Source: Halorhabdus rudnickae
GTDB lineage: Archaea; Halobacteriota; Halobacteria; Halobacteriales; Haloarculaceae
DNA length: 64,000 nt
Assembly: GCF_900880625.1 (NCBI RefSeq)
Contig: NZ_CAAHFB010000001.1
Span: 310,001-374,000, forward strand
Reading direction: 5' to 3'
Position 1 is the stretch's first letter. The number at the start of each line of letters is the position of its first letter. This document shows positions 8,990-16,942 of the stretch, one piece after another. The translations under genes were made by a program, and so were the position numbers. The notes below the pieces were generated by a model. It was given only the letters and a program-made list of their open reading frames with translations. It was not told the origin of the DNA and searched no databases.

Positions 8990-9070
8990 TAGTGATTACT
9001 GTAGCGATTTACCGCGACGACCGCACAACTGCGTGCGGTCGATGTGGAACAGACCGACAGTAATCACTAT
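8989..9070. repeat. Nested inverted repeat between convergent genes
   Basis: A perfect 14-bp inverted repeat (ATAGTGATTACTGT at 8989-9002 and its complement at 9057-9070) encloses a second perfect 9-bp hairpin (CGACCGCAC 9018-9026, loop 9027-9032, GTGCGGTCG 9033-9041). It begins at the last base of the FAU-1 stop codon and lies before the convergent AIM24-like gene. It could be a bidirectional terminator or a very small mobile repeat. Confidence 0.9.
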
Positions 9071-9110
9071 GAGTCACCCGACGCCGGCGGGGACGGATCG
9101 GCCAGCTACG

Positions 9111-9620
9111 TCAGAAGTCGATGCTCAATCCGCTGTCGTTGTCACCGCTACCGTTGCTCAGGAGGTTCGGGATCAACCACGAGAGGAGGGCATCAGTACT
9201 GCGAGTCTGCAACCAGACCGCGCCCTCGCCCTGGAACTCACAGACCAGCCCCTCGCCGCCGAAGAACGTGCGGCCGCCGCCGAACTTCGTGTCGATGTCA
9301 ATCGCCGCCTCGGCAGCGAGGAACGATCCGGACTGGACGAGCAAACGCTCGTTCTGGAGGTCTTTGTCCACTTCATCGCCCGGTAGCGGCGGGGTGATCG
9401 TAATGTGGCCCGGTCGCTCAGCACTGAAGGTGTTCATGAAGAACGACTCCCTGCCGAAGGCCGTGCGCTTCAGCGAGTCGACGATCCCGCCCTGTGTGCC
9501 TGTCTCGATCGCGATGCCGTCGGTGTGACTGCCCATCGCGCCCGCCTGGATCTCTTCGCTCTGGCCAAGTTCGACGGTCAACAGCGCCGAAGAGGGTCGG
9601 TGTTCAATCTCGTGCTCTAT
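9111..9620 (-). pseudogene. AIM24-family (TIGR00266) gene, internally deleted and without a normal start
   Basis: Codons run from about 9620 (SIEHEIEHRPSSALLTVELG) to GLSIDF at 9111, about 170 residues against roughly 220 usual. The family has two similar halves. Here DTKFGGGRTFFGGEG from the end of the first half runs straight into LVCEFQGEGAVWLQTRS of the second half, so about 60 middle residues are missing, as if two similar motifs had recombined. The expected start (MEHEIEHRP) reads ATA instead of ATG, and no ATG, GTG or TTG lies upstream before an in-frame stop. A TTG at 9581 is the only alternative. Probably inactive. AIM24 function itself is poorly known. Confidence 0.7.
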
Positions 9621-9724
9621 GGACCCGGTGTCGACCCCCTCTAAGTTGAAACTAGGTTTTCCAGGAATTCGAGCGGGGATCGTTCCAATCGGTCAGACAC
9701 TGGTTTCGGCCCGGTCCGATGCCG

Positions 9725-9907
9725 TCAGAACTCGAAGGTGACGAAAAAGCGGTGATCGTTGGGACAGGCGGTTGCCCGGACCTTGACGCGCTCGGCATCG
9801 GGTTTTTCCCGTCGTTCAGTGGTGACCGACTTGACCGTTGCACTCTGTGGGAGCCCCATCTTCGCCCCGGCGCTGCACTCGGGACAGGCGAGCGTTTCGA
9901 TCCCCAT
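9725..9907 (-). CDS. Small zinc-ribbon-like protein
   Basis: 60 residues beginning MGIETLACPECSAGAKMGLP and ending RATACPNDHRFFVTFEF. A CxxC pair plus a later Cys/His (CPNDH) suggests a single zinc ribbon, a class very common among haloarchaeal small proteins. It is divergent from the brp gene. A much longer ORF on the same frame extends upstream into brp but is an overlap artefact. Role unknown; RNA, DNA or protein binding are all possible. Confidence 0.65.
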   Translation of the reverse strand: MGIETLACPECSAGAKMGLPQSATVKSVTTERREKPDAERVKVRATACPNDHRFFVTFEF

Positions 9908-9965
9908 CGTCACTGGCTTCGGCCGCCATCGGTTAAAACTCCTGCCCAGGGGCAGTTTCTCGGTG

Positions 9966-9980
9966 CCCCATATATTGGGT
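9966..9980. promoter_or_regulatory. TATA region of brp, overlapping a Bat-UAS-like sequence
   Basis: CATATATTGGG lies about 40 bases before the brp ATG at 10017 and is the likely TATA box. Read on the minus strand, 9966-9980 is ACCCAATATATGGGG, sharing 11 of 15 positions with the stronger motif before bop. Because it overlaps the TATA box and is inverted, a Bat site here is only suggestive. Confidence 0.4.
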
Positions 9981-10016
9981 ACCCGATTGACCGTATTGTC
10001 GCCAGAAAGTACGCGT

Positions 10017-11093
10017 ATGGAACAGACTGCGTACGGTAGACTCGGAACCGAGATCGGGTTCCGGGCCGGCGGAAACCGTCCTGTGACTGTTTCGCGGGTC
10101 GCGTTGTTCGTCGTGGCCGCGGCGTTCGCCCTCGCCGCCGCGGTCGGTGTTCGCCTCGGGTTGGAGGCACAGGCTGCCATCTATCTCTTCGGGATGGTCG
10201 CGCTGAACCTCCCACACGGCGGGTACGAACACTTCGACAACATTCGCCAGCGCGGACTCGATTTCCAGTGGCGGTACGTGGCCGCTTACCTCGCACTGAT
10301 CGCCGGTTTCATCGCGCTGTTCGTCCTCGCGCCGGTCGCCGGCCTCGCGCTCGCGATCACAGTCGCCGTCCTCAAGGGTGGCTACGGCGGCCTGGGCGTG
10401 ATGGACGCCGTGACGGGCAGTGGCCACCTCCGGACGGACCGCCAGCGACACCTCGCTTCGCTGGTCCGTGGTGGCACGGTCATGGCGGTCCCGATCGCCT
10501 TCTGGCCGGGCACCTTCGAGACGTTCAGCACCTACATGGTCGCCATCTTCCAGCCGGGGGGACTCGAGCGTATCACGTCGTACTTCAGTGTTACACGCCC
10601 ACTGATCGGCGTCGGGTTCGCCGCGCTCGTGGCCGTTCACCTCGGCGTGGGATACGCTCGCCGGGATGGAAGCGGGTCCTGGTTGGTCGACGCCGCCGAG
10701 ACGCTGCTGTTGGTCGTATACTTCGCGGTGGTCCCGGTGGTCGTCGCCGTTGGCCTGTACTTCCCGCTGTGGTACTCGATGCGACAGGTCGGCCGGGAGA
10801 TCGCCGTCGAGAACGACGTCCCCGAGAACGGCGGGATCCTCTCGGGGTACCTCGATAGCGACGACCCCCGCGTCGTGGCAATGACGGCCTGGGGCGTGTT
10901 GATAGCCGGCGCGGTTGCGACGGCGACAGTCGTGGGAGCGATCTATCTGGCGGCCACGCGTCCGCTCGGGGGCGCGCCGTTGCTCGCCGGTGGCGTGGCG
11001 TTCTGGAGCGTCGCGATCAGCATCATCGCCTTGCCACACGTCGTCGTCGGGTCCTTTTTGGACCGGGAACGTGGCATCTGGTACGTCCCATGA
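10017..11093 (+). CDS. brp: Brp/Blh beta-carotene 15,15'-dioxygenase
   Basis: Integral membrane enzyme that cleaves beta-carotene into two retinals, the chromophore for bacteriorhodopsin. 358 residues with many hydrophobic helices and the family histidine motifs LPHGGYEHFD near residue 65 and LPHVVVGSFLDRERGIWY at the C-terminus, where the histidines bind the catalytic iron. I start at ATG 10017 (MEQTAYGRLG), about 40 bases after a TATA box; upstream in-frame codons overlap the small zinc-ribbon gene. The stop overlaps the next start by 4 bases (ATGA), coupling it to the CrtI-family gene. Confidence 0.92.
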   Translation: MEQTAYGRLGTEIGFRAGGNRPVTVSRVALFVVAAAFALAAAVGVRLGLEAQAAIYLFGMVALNLPHGGYEHFDNIRQRGLDFQWRYVAAYLALIAGFIALFVLAPVAGLALAITVAVLKGGYGGLGVMDAVTGSGHLRTDRQRHLASLVRGGTVMAVPIAFWPGTFETFSTYMVAIFQPGGLERITSYFSVTRPLIGVGFAALVAVHLGVGYARRDGSGSWLVDAAETLLLVVYFAVVPVVVAVGLYFPLWYSMRQVGREIAVENDVPENGGILSGYLDSDDPRVVAMTAWGVLIAGAVATATVVGAIYLAATRPLGGAPLLAGGVAFWSVAISIIALPHVVVGSFLDRERGIWYVP

Positions 11094-12670
11094 CCCGATT
11101 CGACGGTAAGCCGCTGGCCGGCCAGTCGATCGACGTGATCGGCGGCGGGTTCGGTGGCCTGACGACGGCCGCCTATCTGGCCGATGCGGGCGCTGACGTG
11201 ACCGTCCTCGAACGGCAGGGTCGACTGGGCGGTGCTGCTAATCTCATCGAATCCGAAGGATTCCGATTCGATACCGGCCCGTCGTGGTACCTGATGCCCG
11301 ATGTCTTCGAACGGTTCTTCGCTCACTTCGACCGCACGCCGGATGCGTACTACACGCTCCGGCAACTTGATCCACAGTACCGGGTGTTCTACCGCGACAG
11401 CGAGCCAGTGCCGGGCGCTGGCAAACCCTATGGCGATGATCTCGCTCCGTGTGATTGGGTGACGATCACGCCCGACCGAGATCGAACCAAGCGGACCTTC
11501 GATGCCTACGAGCGCAGCGGCGGCGAGGCCTTCGATGCGTACCTTGCAGAAGCCCAGCACACCTACGACGTCGGGATGGAACACTTCGTTTACGCGGATC
11601 GGTCGCGCTTTCGGGACTTGCTCGATCTCGACGTGATCCGACTGGGGCCGGGATTGAAAATGCTCGGCTCGATGCAGGACCACGTCTCCGACTACGTCGA
11701 GAACCCGAAACTCCAGCAGCTGTTGCAGTACACGCTCGTGTTCCTGGGTGGCGCCCCCCAAAACACCCCCGCGCTGTACAATCTGATGGCTCACGTCGAC
11801 TTCAACCTCGGCGTCTACTATCCCGAGGGTGGGATGTACAGCGTCGTCGAGGGTCTGGTCGACCTCGGCGAGGAACTCGGGGTCACCTACCGAACGAATA
11901 CTGAAGTGACGGATATTCAGGAAACGACGACGGGGCTGGCGATACAGACCGACGCCGGGCGGCGGCGGGTCGACCGCGTCGTCTCGAACGCACCCCCTGC
12001 GTACGTCGAGCGCGAGTTGCTCTCACCGGCCAAACGTGACCACGACCTCGACCACTGGGAGAACCAGACGTATGCACCCTCTGCACTGCTGTTGTATCTC
12101 GGCGTCGAGGGCGACGTGGGACCGCTCGAACACCACTCGCTTGTCTTCCCCGAGGACTGGGACCCGCATTTCGAGGCCATCTTCGACGAGCCGGCGTGGC
12201 CGGACGATCCCGCCTACTACCTGGCCGTGCCGTCCCTGACAGACGATTCAGCCGCCCCCGACGGCCATCACGCCGTCGTCGCGCTGCTGCCGATCGCGCC
12301 GGGTCTGCCGGACACGCCACAACGCCGTCGGGAGTACCGGGACCTGATCCTCGAGGATCTGGCCGAGAACGTCGGCGTGGATCTTCGGGACCGGATCGTC
12401 TTCGAGGAGTCGATGTGTGTCGATGACTTCGCGGAACGGCTCAACTATCCCAAAGGAACGGCGCTGGGACTGGCACATACGCTCTTCCAGACGGGGCCGA
12501 TGCGGCCCTCCCACCGTGCCCGAAAGACGGACGGGTTGTACTACGTCGGCGGGTTTTCCTCGCCGGGCATCGGCGTTCCGATGGCGTTCATCAGCGGCGA
12601 GCACGCGGCGGACGCTGTCGTCGAAGACACCAGGGAGACCGGTTCGCTGGCGTCCGTTCTCGGGACCTGA
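11090..12670 (+). CDS. CrtI-family carotenoid (phytoene-type) desaturase
   Basis: FAD-dependent carotenoid oxidoreductase of 526 residues. The N-terminal dinucleotide fold reads IDVIGGGFGGLTTAAYLADAG with ERQGRLGGAA following. The C-terminal family signature YYVGGFSSPGIGVPMAFISG is intact, and the length is normal. Haloarchaea carry several paralogues (phytoene desaturation, 3,4-desaturation for bacterioruberin), and sequence alone does not tell me which reaction this one performs. Coupling to brp and nearness to crtY favour a step on the route to beta-carotene and retinal. Confidence 0.85.
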   Translation: MTRFDGKPLAGQSIDVIGGGFGGLTTAAYLADAGADVTVLERQGRLGGAANLIESEGFRFDTGPSWYLMPDVFERFFAHFDRTPDAYYTLRQLDPQYRVFYRDSEPVPGAGKPYGDDLAPCDWVTITPDRDRTKRTFDAYERSGGEAFDAYLAEAQHTYDVGMEHFVYADRSRFRDLLDLDVIRLGPGLKMLGSMQDHVSDYVENPKLQQLLQYTLVFLGGAPQNTPALYNLMAHVDFNLGVYYPEGGMYSVVEGLVDLGEELGVTYRTNTEVTDIQETTTGLAIQTDAGRRRVDRVVSNAPPAYVERELLSPAKRDHDLDHWENQTYAPSALLLYLGVEGDVGPLEHHSLVFPEDWDPHFEAIFDEPAWPDDPAYYLAVPSLTDDSAAPDGHHAVVALLPIAPGLPDTPQRRREYRDLILEDLAENVGVDLRDRIVFEESMCVDDFAERLNYPKGTALGLAHTLFQTGPMRPSHRARKTDGLYYVGGFSSPGIGVPMAFISGEHAADAVVEDTRETGSLASVLGT

Positions 12671-12685
12671 TTCCTGGGCACCCCC

Positions 12686-12695
12686 GACTTTTAGG
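12686..12695 (+). promoter_or_regulatory. TATA box of the Bat-like gene
   Basis: GACTTTTAGG lies 26-35 bases before ATG 12721, the spacing of a leaderless haloarchaeal promoter. The Bat-like gene therefore has its own promoter despite the short 50-base gap from the desaturase gene. Confidence 0.5.
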
Positions 12696-12720
12696 GCGGT
12701 CGTGCCCGTAGCCGAACGTC

Positions 12721-14724
12721 ATGAGCGAGCGAGCGGGCTCGCGGGTCGTCCTCCGAGTTGGCGAGAACCCGGCTGACGAGCCGTTCCCCGAAGAGGCGCT
12801 GTGCGAGGTTGCGGAGAACGTCGTCGTCGAGACCGAACGGGACTTCACGGCGGCGCTGGATCGGATCGAGTCCGGCGACGTCGACTGTGTGGTCGCCGAT
12901 CACGGATCCGGGTTCGACGGGATTTCTTTGCTCGAGAGCGTCCGCCGGACTCGCCCCGCCTTCCCGGTCATTGTACTCCCCGAAACGGTCGATGGCGATG
13001 TGAGTCGCCGGGCCGTCCGGGCCGACGCGACCGCCTTCGTTCCCCAGTCGGTCGAGAACTTCTCGGCGGCCGTCCGCGAGGAGTTGGTGGACGTGGTCCC
13101 AGTTCGCCAGGGGGATCGGGTGCGAATGCCGATCCACGACCGGACGGCGACCGAGGAACAGCGACTCAAGGAACGTGCCCTCGACGAGGCGCCGGTCGGC
13201 ATCACGATCGCCGACGCGACCGAGCCCGACGATCCGCTGATCTACGTCAACGACTCCTTCGAGGAAGTGACCGGCTACGAAAAAGAGGAGGCGATCGGCG
13301 TCAACTGTCGGTTCCTACAGGGCGAGGACACCGACGCTGAAACGGTCGCCGAGGTCCGTGAGGCTGTCGACAACGAGCAATCGGTGGCTGTCGAGTTACT
13401 GAACTACCGACCCGACGGGTCGACCTTCTGGAACAATCTGGCGATATCACCCATCCGCGACGACGAAGGCGCGGTGACGAACTACGTCGCATTCCAGCAG
13501 GACATTACCGAACGCAAGGAGGCCGAGGCCGCCATCAGAGAGGAACGCAAGCGTCTCGAACGCGTCCTTGATCGGGTCGAAGGCCTCGTCAGTGACCTCA
13601 CTGAGGTCCTTGTCCGGGCCGACGATCGGCCGGAAATTCATCGGCTGGCAGTCGATCGCTTCAACTCGGGGACGGAGTTCGACCAGGCCTGGATCGGCGA
13701 GTACGATCCAACTTCTAAGACGGTCACGATCGCAGAGTACATCGACTGCAGCCGCGATCCGATGACGATCGACATAGACGACGATCTGCCAGAGACGTCT
13801 GCACTCGCCCGGGCGATCGAAACAGGCAAGATACAGACCCTCTCGGCTGGCTCGGTCCCAGGGTCGTGGACCGACGAAACCGAGTACGCTGGTGGGGGCG
13901 TCGCGATCCCCTTGACGTATCGACGGACGACCTACGGTGTCCTGGCGGTCTTCGATACCGATGCCGACGCGTTCGACGAGACCGAACAGACGATCCTCGG
14001 GGCGCTTGGCCGGGTCATCGGATCGGCTATCAACGATGTCCTCAGCAAGCGGACCGTCACGGCAGACGTTACGATCGCCATTGAAGTGGAACTGTCGGAC
14101 TCGTCGCTGTTCCTGCTCGATCTGGCCGGCCGAGCCACGGAGGAGTTAGATTATCGCGGAATCCACGTCGGGGACGACGGGGCTGTTCGATTCCTGCTAG
14201 CCGTCGATACGGCCGACGAGGCGATCCTGCTTTCGGCACCCGACCGCTACGACGCCGTGACCGATGTCTCAGTGCTGTCGAACACTGACGGCGAACGCGT
14301 CCTCGAGTTAGTCGCACAGGGCGCGCCATTCGTCGATGCGCTTGCGACGTACGGCGCAGCGATCGAATCGGTTTCGATCGGCCAGTCGGGCGTGCAGTTG
14401 CGATTCCGGGTCGGGACCGAACAGAACGGCCGGGCCATCGTCGAGGAACTCGAAGCGATCTACGAAAGCGTCGAACTGCTCGCCTATCACGAAACGGAGA
14501 ACGAGGCGACGTCACCGCAGGCCTTCAGAGCCGCCGTCGAATCCGACCTGACCGATCGGCAACTCACGGCGCTCCGGACAGCATACGCCAGTGGTTTCTT
14601 CGAGTGGCCACGCGAGAGCGATGGCGATGATCTCGCCGACGCAATGGATGTCGTCCCCTCGACGTACTACCAGCATCTCCGCTCGGCCGAAAAGAAACTC
14701 GTCAGCGCCTTCTTCGAATCCTGA
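12721..14724 (+). CDS. bat: Bat-like transcription regulator: receiver-like, LOV/PAS, GAF and HTH_10 domains
   Basis: Regulator of 667 residues resembling bacterio-opsin activator Bat. Order: a receiver-like domain (about 10-120, with VVADHGSGFDG), a PAS domain (about 150-265), a GAF domain (about 285-450) and a C-terminal Bat-type helix-turn-helix (DLTDRQLTALRTAYASGFFE, then MDVVPSTYYQHLRSAEKKL). The PAS domain carries the LOV signature GVNCRFLQGEDTD with the flavin-adduct cysteine at about residue 196, plus NYRPDGSTFWNN and VAFQQDITE. It should therefore bind FMN and sense blue light. It lies between the desaturase and crtY, and bop is nearby. Control of these genes is inferred from Bat in Halobacterium. 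Confidence 0.87.
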   Translation: MSERAGSRVVLRVGENPADEPFPEEALCEVAENVVVETERDFTAALDRIESGDVDCVVADHGSGFDGISLLESVRRTRPAFPVIVLPETVDGDVSRRAVRADATAFVPQSVENFSAAVREELVDVVPVRQGDRVRMPIHDRTATEEQRLKERALDEAPVGITIADATEPDDPLIYVNDSFEEVTGYEKEEAIGVNCRFLQGEDTDAETVAEVREAVDNEQSVAVELLNYRPDGSTFWNNLAISPIRDDEGAVTNYVAFQQDITERKEAEAAIREERKRLERVLDRVEGLVSDLTEVLVRADDRPEIHRLAVDRFNSGTEFDQAWIGEYDPTSKTVTIAEYIDCSRDPMTIDIDDDLPETSALARAIETGKIQTLSAGSVPGSWTDETEYAGGGVAIPLTYRRTTYGVLAVFDTDADAFDETEQTILGALGRVIGSAINDVLSKRTVTADVTIAIEVELSDSSLFLLDLAGRATEELDYRGIHVGDDGAVRFLLAVDTADEAILLSAPDRYDAVTDVSVLSNTDGERVLELVAQGAPFVDALATYGAAIESVSIGQSGVQLRFRVGTEQNGRAIVEELEAIYESVELLAYHETENEATSPQAFRAAVESDLTDRQLTALRTAYASGFFEWPRESDGDDLADAMDVVPSTYYQHLRSAEKKLVSAFFES

Positions 14725-14914
14725 GTGGAAGTCCAGCCACCCGAGAACCGCTAGGCGCTCGACATTCCCCAACAGAATAGGTACGGCTTTGAGTCGGCTC
14801 CCCCTCCTACTATCAAAGAATGATCGACGGGACCGGAGCGGATCGGCAGCGACAACTGCGTAAGTGTCAGGGGGACGCCATCAGTCGCGATGGTCCCTCC
14901 CGTCTCTGAGGAGA
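14725..14914. other. 190-base gap between bat and crtY
   Basis: No credible ORF. On the minus strand 14768-14782 reads ACCTATTCTGTTGGG, matching all seven fixed positions of the Bat upstream consensus ACCnnACTnnTTnGG as I recall it. It is inverted relative to crtY and 133 bases from its start. About eight chance matches to those seven bases are expected in a window of this size, so this is weak. Confidence 0.35.
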
Positions 14915-15679
14915 ATGATAGAACCCATCAGCTATCTCGCCTTCGTACTCGCGTTCGTGGCCGCTCCGGTTCTCGTGGTAGCTGGGGCACTGCTCGTGAC
15001 CAAGCGATGGCACCGAGCACAGTTGTTCGGAGCGGGATTGTTGGTCGCCGTCGCGCTAACTTACACGCTGCCGTGGGACGACTATCTGATCCGGAGCGGC
15101 GTCTGGGAATACGGATCGACGCTCGTCGGCCGCGTGGGCGTCGTCCCCTACGAGGAGTTGCTGTTCGTCGCCGCCCAGACGGTCCTGACGGGCTTGTGGA
15201 CCACGCTCGTCGTTCGCCCGGACGGGTGCGGCCCGTCGGTCACCCGCCGACAGCGACTCGGTGGCGTCGCCGCGGGCCTGCTGGTGGGCGTCGCCGGGCT
15301 CGCATTGCTGTCGATCCCCTCGTCGCTGTACTTGGGGGCGATTCTCGCGTGGTCGGCCCCCGTCTTCGCCCTCCAGTGGGGCTTTGGCTGGCCGGTGCTC
15401 GTCCGCGCTCGCCGCTCTGTCGTCTTCGCGCTCGCGGTCCCGACGGCGTATCTCTGGGCCGTCGACAGACTGGCGATCGGGATCGGCCTGTGGACCTTCT
15501 CGGCCGAGCGCACGACAGGCATTGCACTTCTAGGATTGCCGATCGAGGAGGCGCTGTTTTTCCTCGTGACGAACGCCTTCCTCGTTCAGGGGCTGGTCCT
15601 GCTCGGGTGGGTCGTCGAACGCGACGTGTTGCCTTCCGTCGCCGACGCGATCCGGGACCTTCCGAGTCTGGTGGATTGA
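14915..15679 (+). CDS. crtY: Lycopene beta-cyclase (CrtYcd-type, membrane)
   Basis: Converts lycopene to beta-carotene, the substrate of Brp/Blh. 254 residues, almost entirely hydrophobic helices. It has two homologous halves, each with the PxEE signature (VPYEELLFV and LPIEEALFFLVTN), as in fused archaeal heterodimer-type cyclases. I start at ATG 14915 (MIEPISYLAF) because GAGGAGA lies immediately upstream and the longer frame adds a non-conserved basic stretch. Its neighbours brp, the CrtI-family gene and bat support the assignment. Confidence 0.92.
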   Translation: MIEPISYLAFVLAFVAAPVLVVAGALLVTKRWHRAQLFGAGLLVAVALTYTLPWDDYLIRSGVWEYGSTLVGRVGVVPYEELLFVAAQTVLTGLWTTLVVRPDGCGPSVTRRQRLGGVAAGLLVGVAGLALLSIPSSLYLGAILAWSAPVFALQWGFGWPVLVRARRSVVFALAVPTAYLWAVDRLAIGIGLWTFSAERTTGIALLGLPIEEALFFLVTNAFLVQGLVLLGWVVERDVLPSVADAIRDLPSLVD

Positions 15680-15708
15680 TCGACAATCGACCCAACCGGG
15701 CAGGGCAG

Positions 15709-15822
15709 TCAGTCGTCTCCGGGGACGGCGTCTCCGGGCGGTTCCTGTACGTAGGCACGACGAGCGGTGAGGACGTACGCGGTCGTCGCGACGGCGATGA
15801 ACCCCGCAGCCAGGACGGACCT
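15709..15822 (-). pseudogene. 3' end of an MFS transporter gene, stranded by the island
   Basis: The minus strand encodes about 35 residues that look like the last membrane helix and tail of a transporter: VLAAGFIAVATTAYVLTARR followed by AYVQEPPGDAVPGDD and a stop at 15709. Upstream the frame runs into a TAA at about 15848. The matching N-terminal part lies at 16943-17670 on the same strand, beyond the Fic island, which suggests one gene split in two. Confidence 0.6.
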
Positions 15823-15986
15823 TCTCGAAGCTGGGGCGTCAGACCCTTACCGACGACTGTGCATTAGTCTTGTTTTCATTTCTGCTGTAGCAATCAAACC
15901 GTGTTCGGCAGTCGGTTGTCAAATGCCAATAGTTGACGGCCCATTCGGCCTACTATAGTGTGGTAGGACGTGGAGAGGACGGGTGA

Positions 15987-15996
15987 TTTAAATAAA
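15987..15996 (+). promoter_or_regulatory. TATA box of the Fic/Doc gene
   Basis: TTTAAATAAA lies 33-42 bases before ATG 16029, a strong TATA-like element at promoter distance. Confidence 0.55.
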
Positions 15997-16028
15997 CCCT
16001 CGAAAATCATAGAATACTCAGTGACTCG

Positions 16029-16424
16029 ATGACCACAGATGACGATCTTCCAACTGTCGAGGAAATCTATACTATTCATGATGAAATCATCCACATATAT
16101 GACCTGAAACACCCCGGCGTCCGTGATCGATTTGCCGACGAAAAGCTAGCACAATTAATCGAAGAAGCACGGGAATACGACGACGACTTTCAAAGGGCAG
16201 CAGTAATCTTGCGGAAACTCCCCTCGCTTCATGTGTTTGAGGATGGAAACAAGCGGACGGCTTTCCTTGTTGTCGTTGAATACCTTGATAGACGAAATCT
16301 TGAACCCGCGAAAAGTGGGGACATAGTTGAGCGTGTTATGAAGTGCCGGAAGCGATATTCTGTGGAAGAAATAGCGCGGTGGTTAGAGGATGGATCCATT
16401 GATGAAGATAAGCTCCGGCAATGA
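16029..16424 (+). CDS. Fic/Doc family protein, probable toxin
   Basis: 131 residues, close to the length of Doc (death-on-curing) toxins. The active-site motif HVFEDGNKRTAF starts at His68 and resembles the Doc form HxFxDxNKR more than the AMP-transferring Fic form HPFxxGNGR. Doc phosphorylates EF-Tu; Fic enzymes usually AMPylate. Which reaction applies here is not decided by the motif. No Phd-like antitoxin precedes it. A 37-codon ORF downstream is the only candidate partner. Low GC and its place in a disrupted gene point to horizontal acquisition. Confidence 0.85.
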   Translation: MTTDDDLPTVEEIYTIHDEIIHIYDLKHPGVRDRFADEKLAQLIEEAREYDDDFQRAAVILRKLPSLHVFEDGNKRTAFLVVVEYLDRRNLEPAKSGDIVERVMKCRKRYSVEEIARWLEDGSIDEDKLRQ

Positions 16425-16520
16425 AAAATACACTAGTGATTTCATTCGGTACATTTTCGGTAGGAATAGAGTACATAGATTGAAGTACATCCGTCTACAT
16501 AATCCCACTAAGGACGAATA

Positions 16521-16555
16521 TCCCAATAGGGGAGAGTATCACCCACTTATTGGGA
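16521..16555. repeat. 8-bp inverted repeat before the small island ORF
   Basis: TCCCAATA (16521-16528) and TATTGGGA (16548-16555) form a perfect inverted repeat ending 10 bases before ATG 16566. The position suits an operator or an mRNA hairpin controlling the small ORF. Confidence 0.5.
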
Positions 16556-16565
16556 GGAAGAACAT

Positions 16566-16679
16566 ATGAACGAAAAAGAAGCACAAAAAAGGGCCGATGG
16601 TGGACCGAAGGCTGCCTATCGAAAGCGGGTGCGTGACCTGATTTCGAAGCACAAAGACACTCTTGATCTTCTTGAATAG
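16566..16679 (+). CDS. 37-residue basic ORF, possible partner of Fic/Doc
   Basis: ATG 16566 to TAG 16679 encodes a short, charged peptide starting MNEKEAQKRADGG and ending HKDTLDLLE. It is rich in Lys and Arg, unusual in this acidic proteome. GGGAGGAAG lies about 5-10 bases upstream as a possible ribosome binding site. It is 141 bases downstream of the Fic gene. I do not recognise the family. An antitoxin role is only a guess from position. Confidence 0.4.
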   Translation: MNEKEAQKRADGGPKAAYRKRVRDLISKHKDTLDLLE

Positions 16680-16942
16680 CTGTTTCACCCCCATTTAACC
16701 GCCCTCTTGTTGCTGTGTAGTATTAACAGCCTATGACGGCTATTACCGGAGATCGGTAAACTGCCCTTACGCGACAACGGTTATTGCTCATGCGTGAGTC
16801 TGTTTTCTGTCAAATTCCACGGGTATGTGGGATGTTTCAAAATCTATTAGAAGACAGATATTGGTAACGCCGATATTACGCTGTCTTGCGATTCGCCACA
16901 ATCCGCTATGGGGAAAATAAAGATAATTTGAATACTGGGGTA
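16680..16942. other. 263-base noncoding end of the island
   Basis: AT-rich, with no credible ORF. It ends where coding sequence of the broken MFS gene begins. No terminal repeat or insertion-sequence end recognised. Confidence 0.5.

Noticed and set aside
9759-10016. 86-residue N-terminal extension of the brp reading frame
   Set aside because: It overlaps the small zinc-ribbon gene on the other strand, has no membrane character and lies upstream of the TATA box; ATG 10017 fits the family start.
9933-11039. Long minus-strand ORF opposite brp
   Set aside because: Antisense shadow of a GC-rich coding gene; no domain, and the plus-strand product is clearly Brp/Blh.
15767-15958. Plus-strand ORF crossing the left island boundary
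   Set aside because: It runs from transporter remnant into island DNA and is an accidental frame across the junction.
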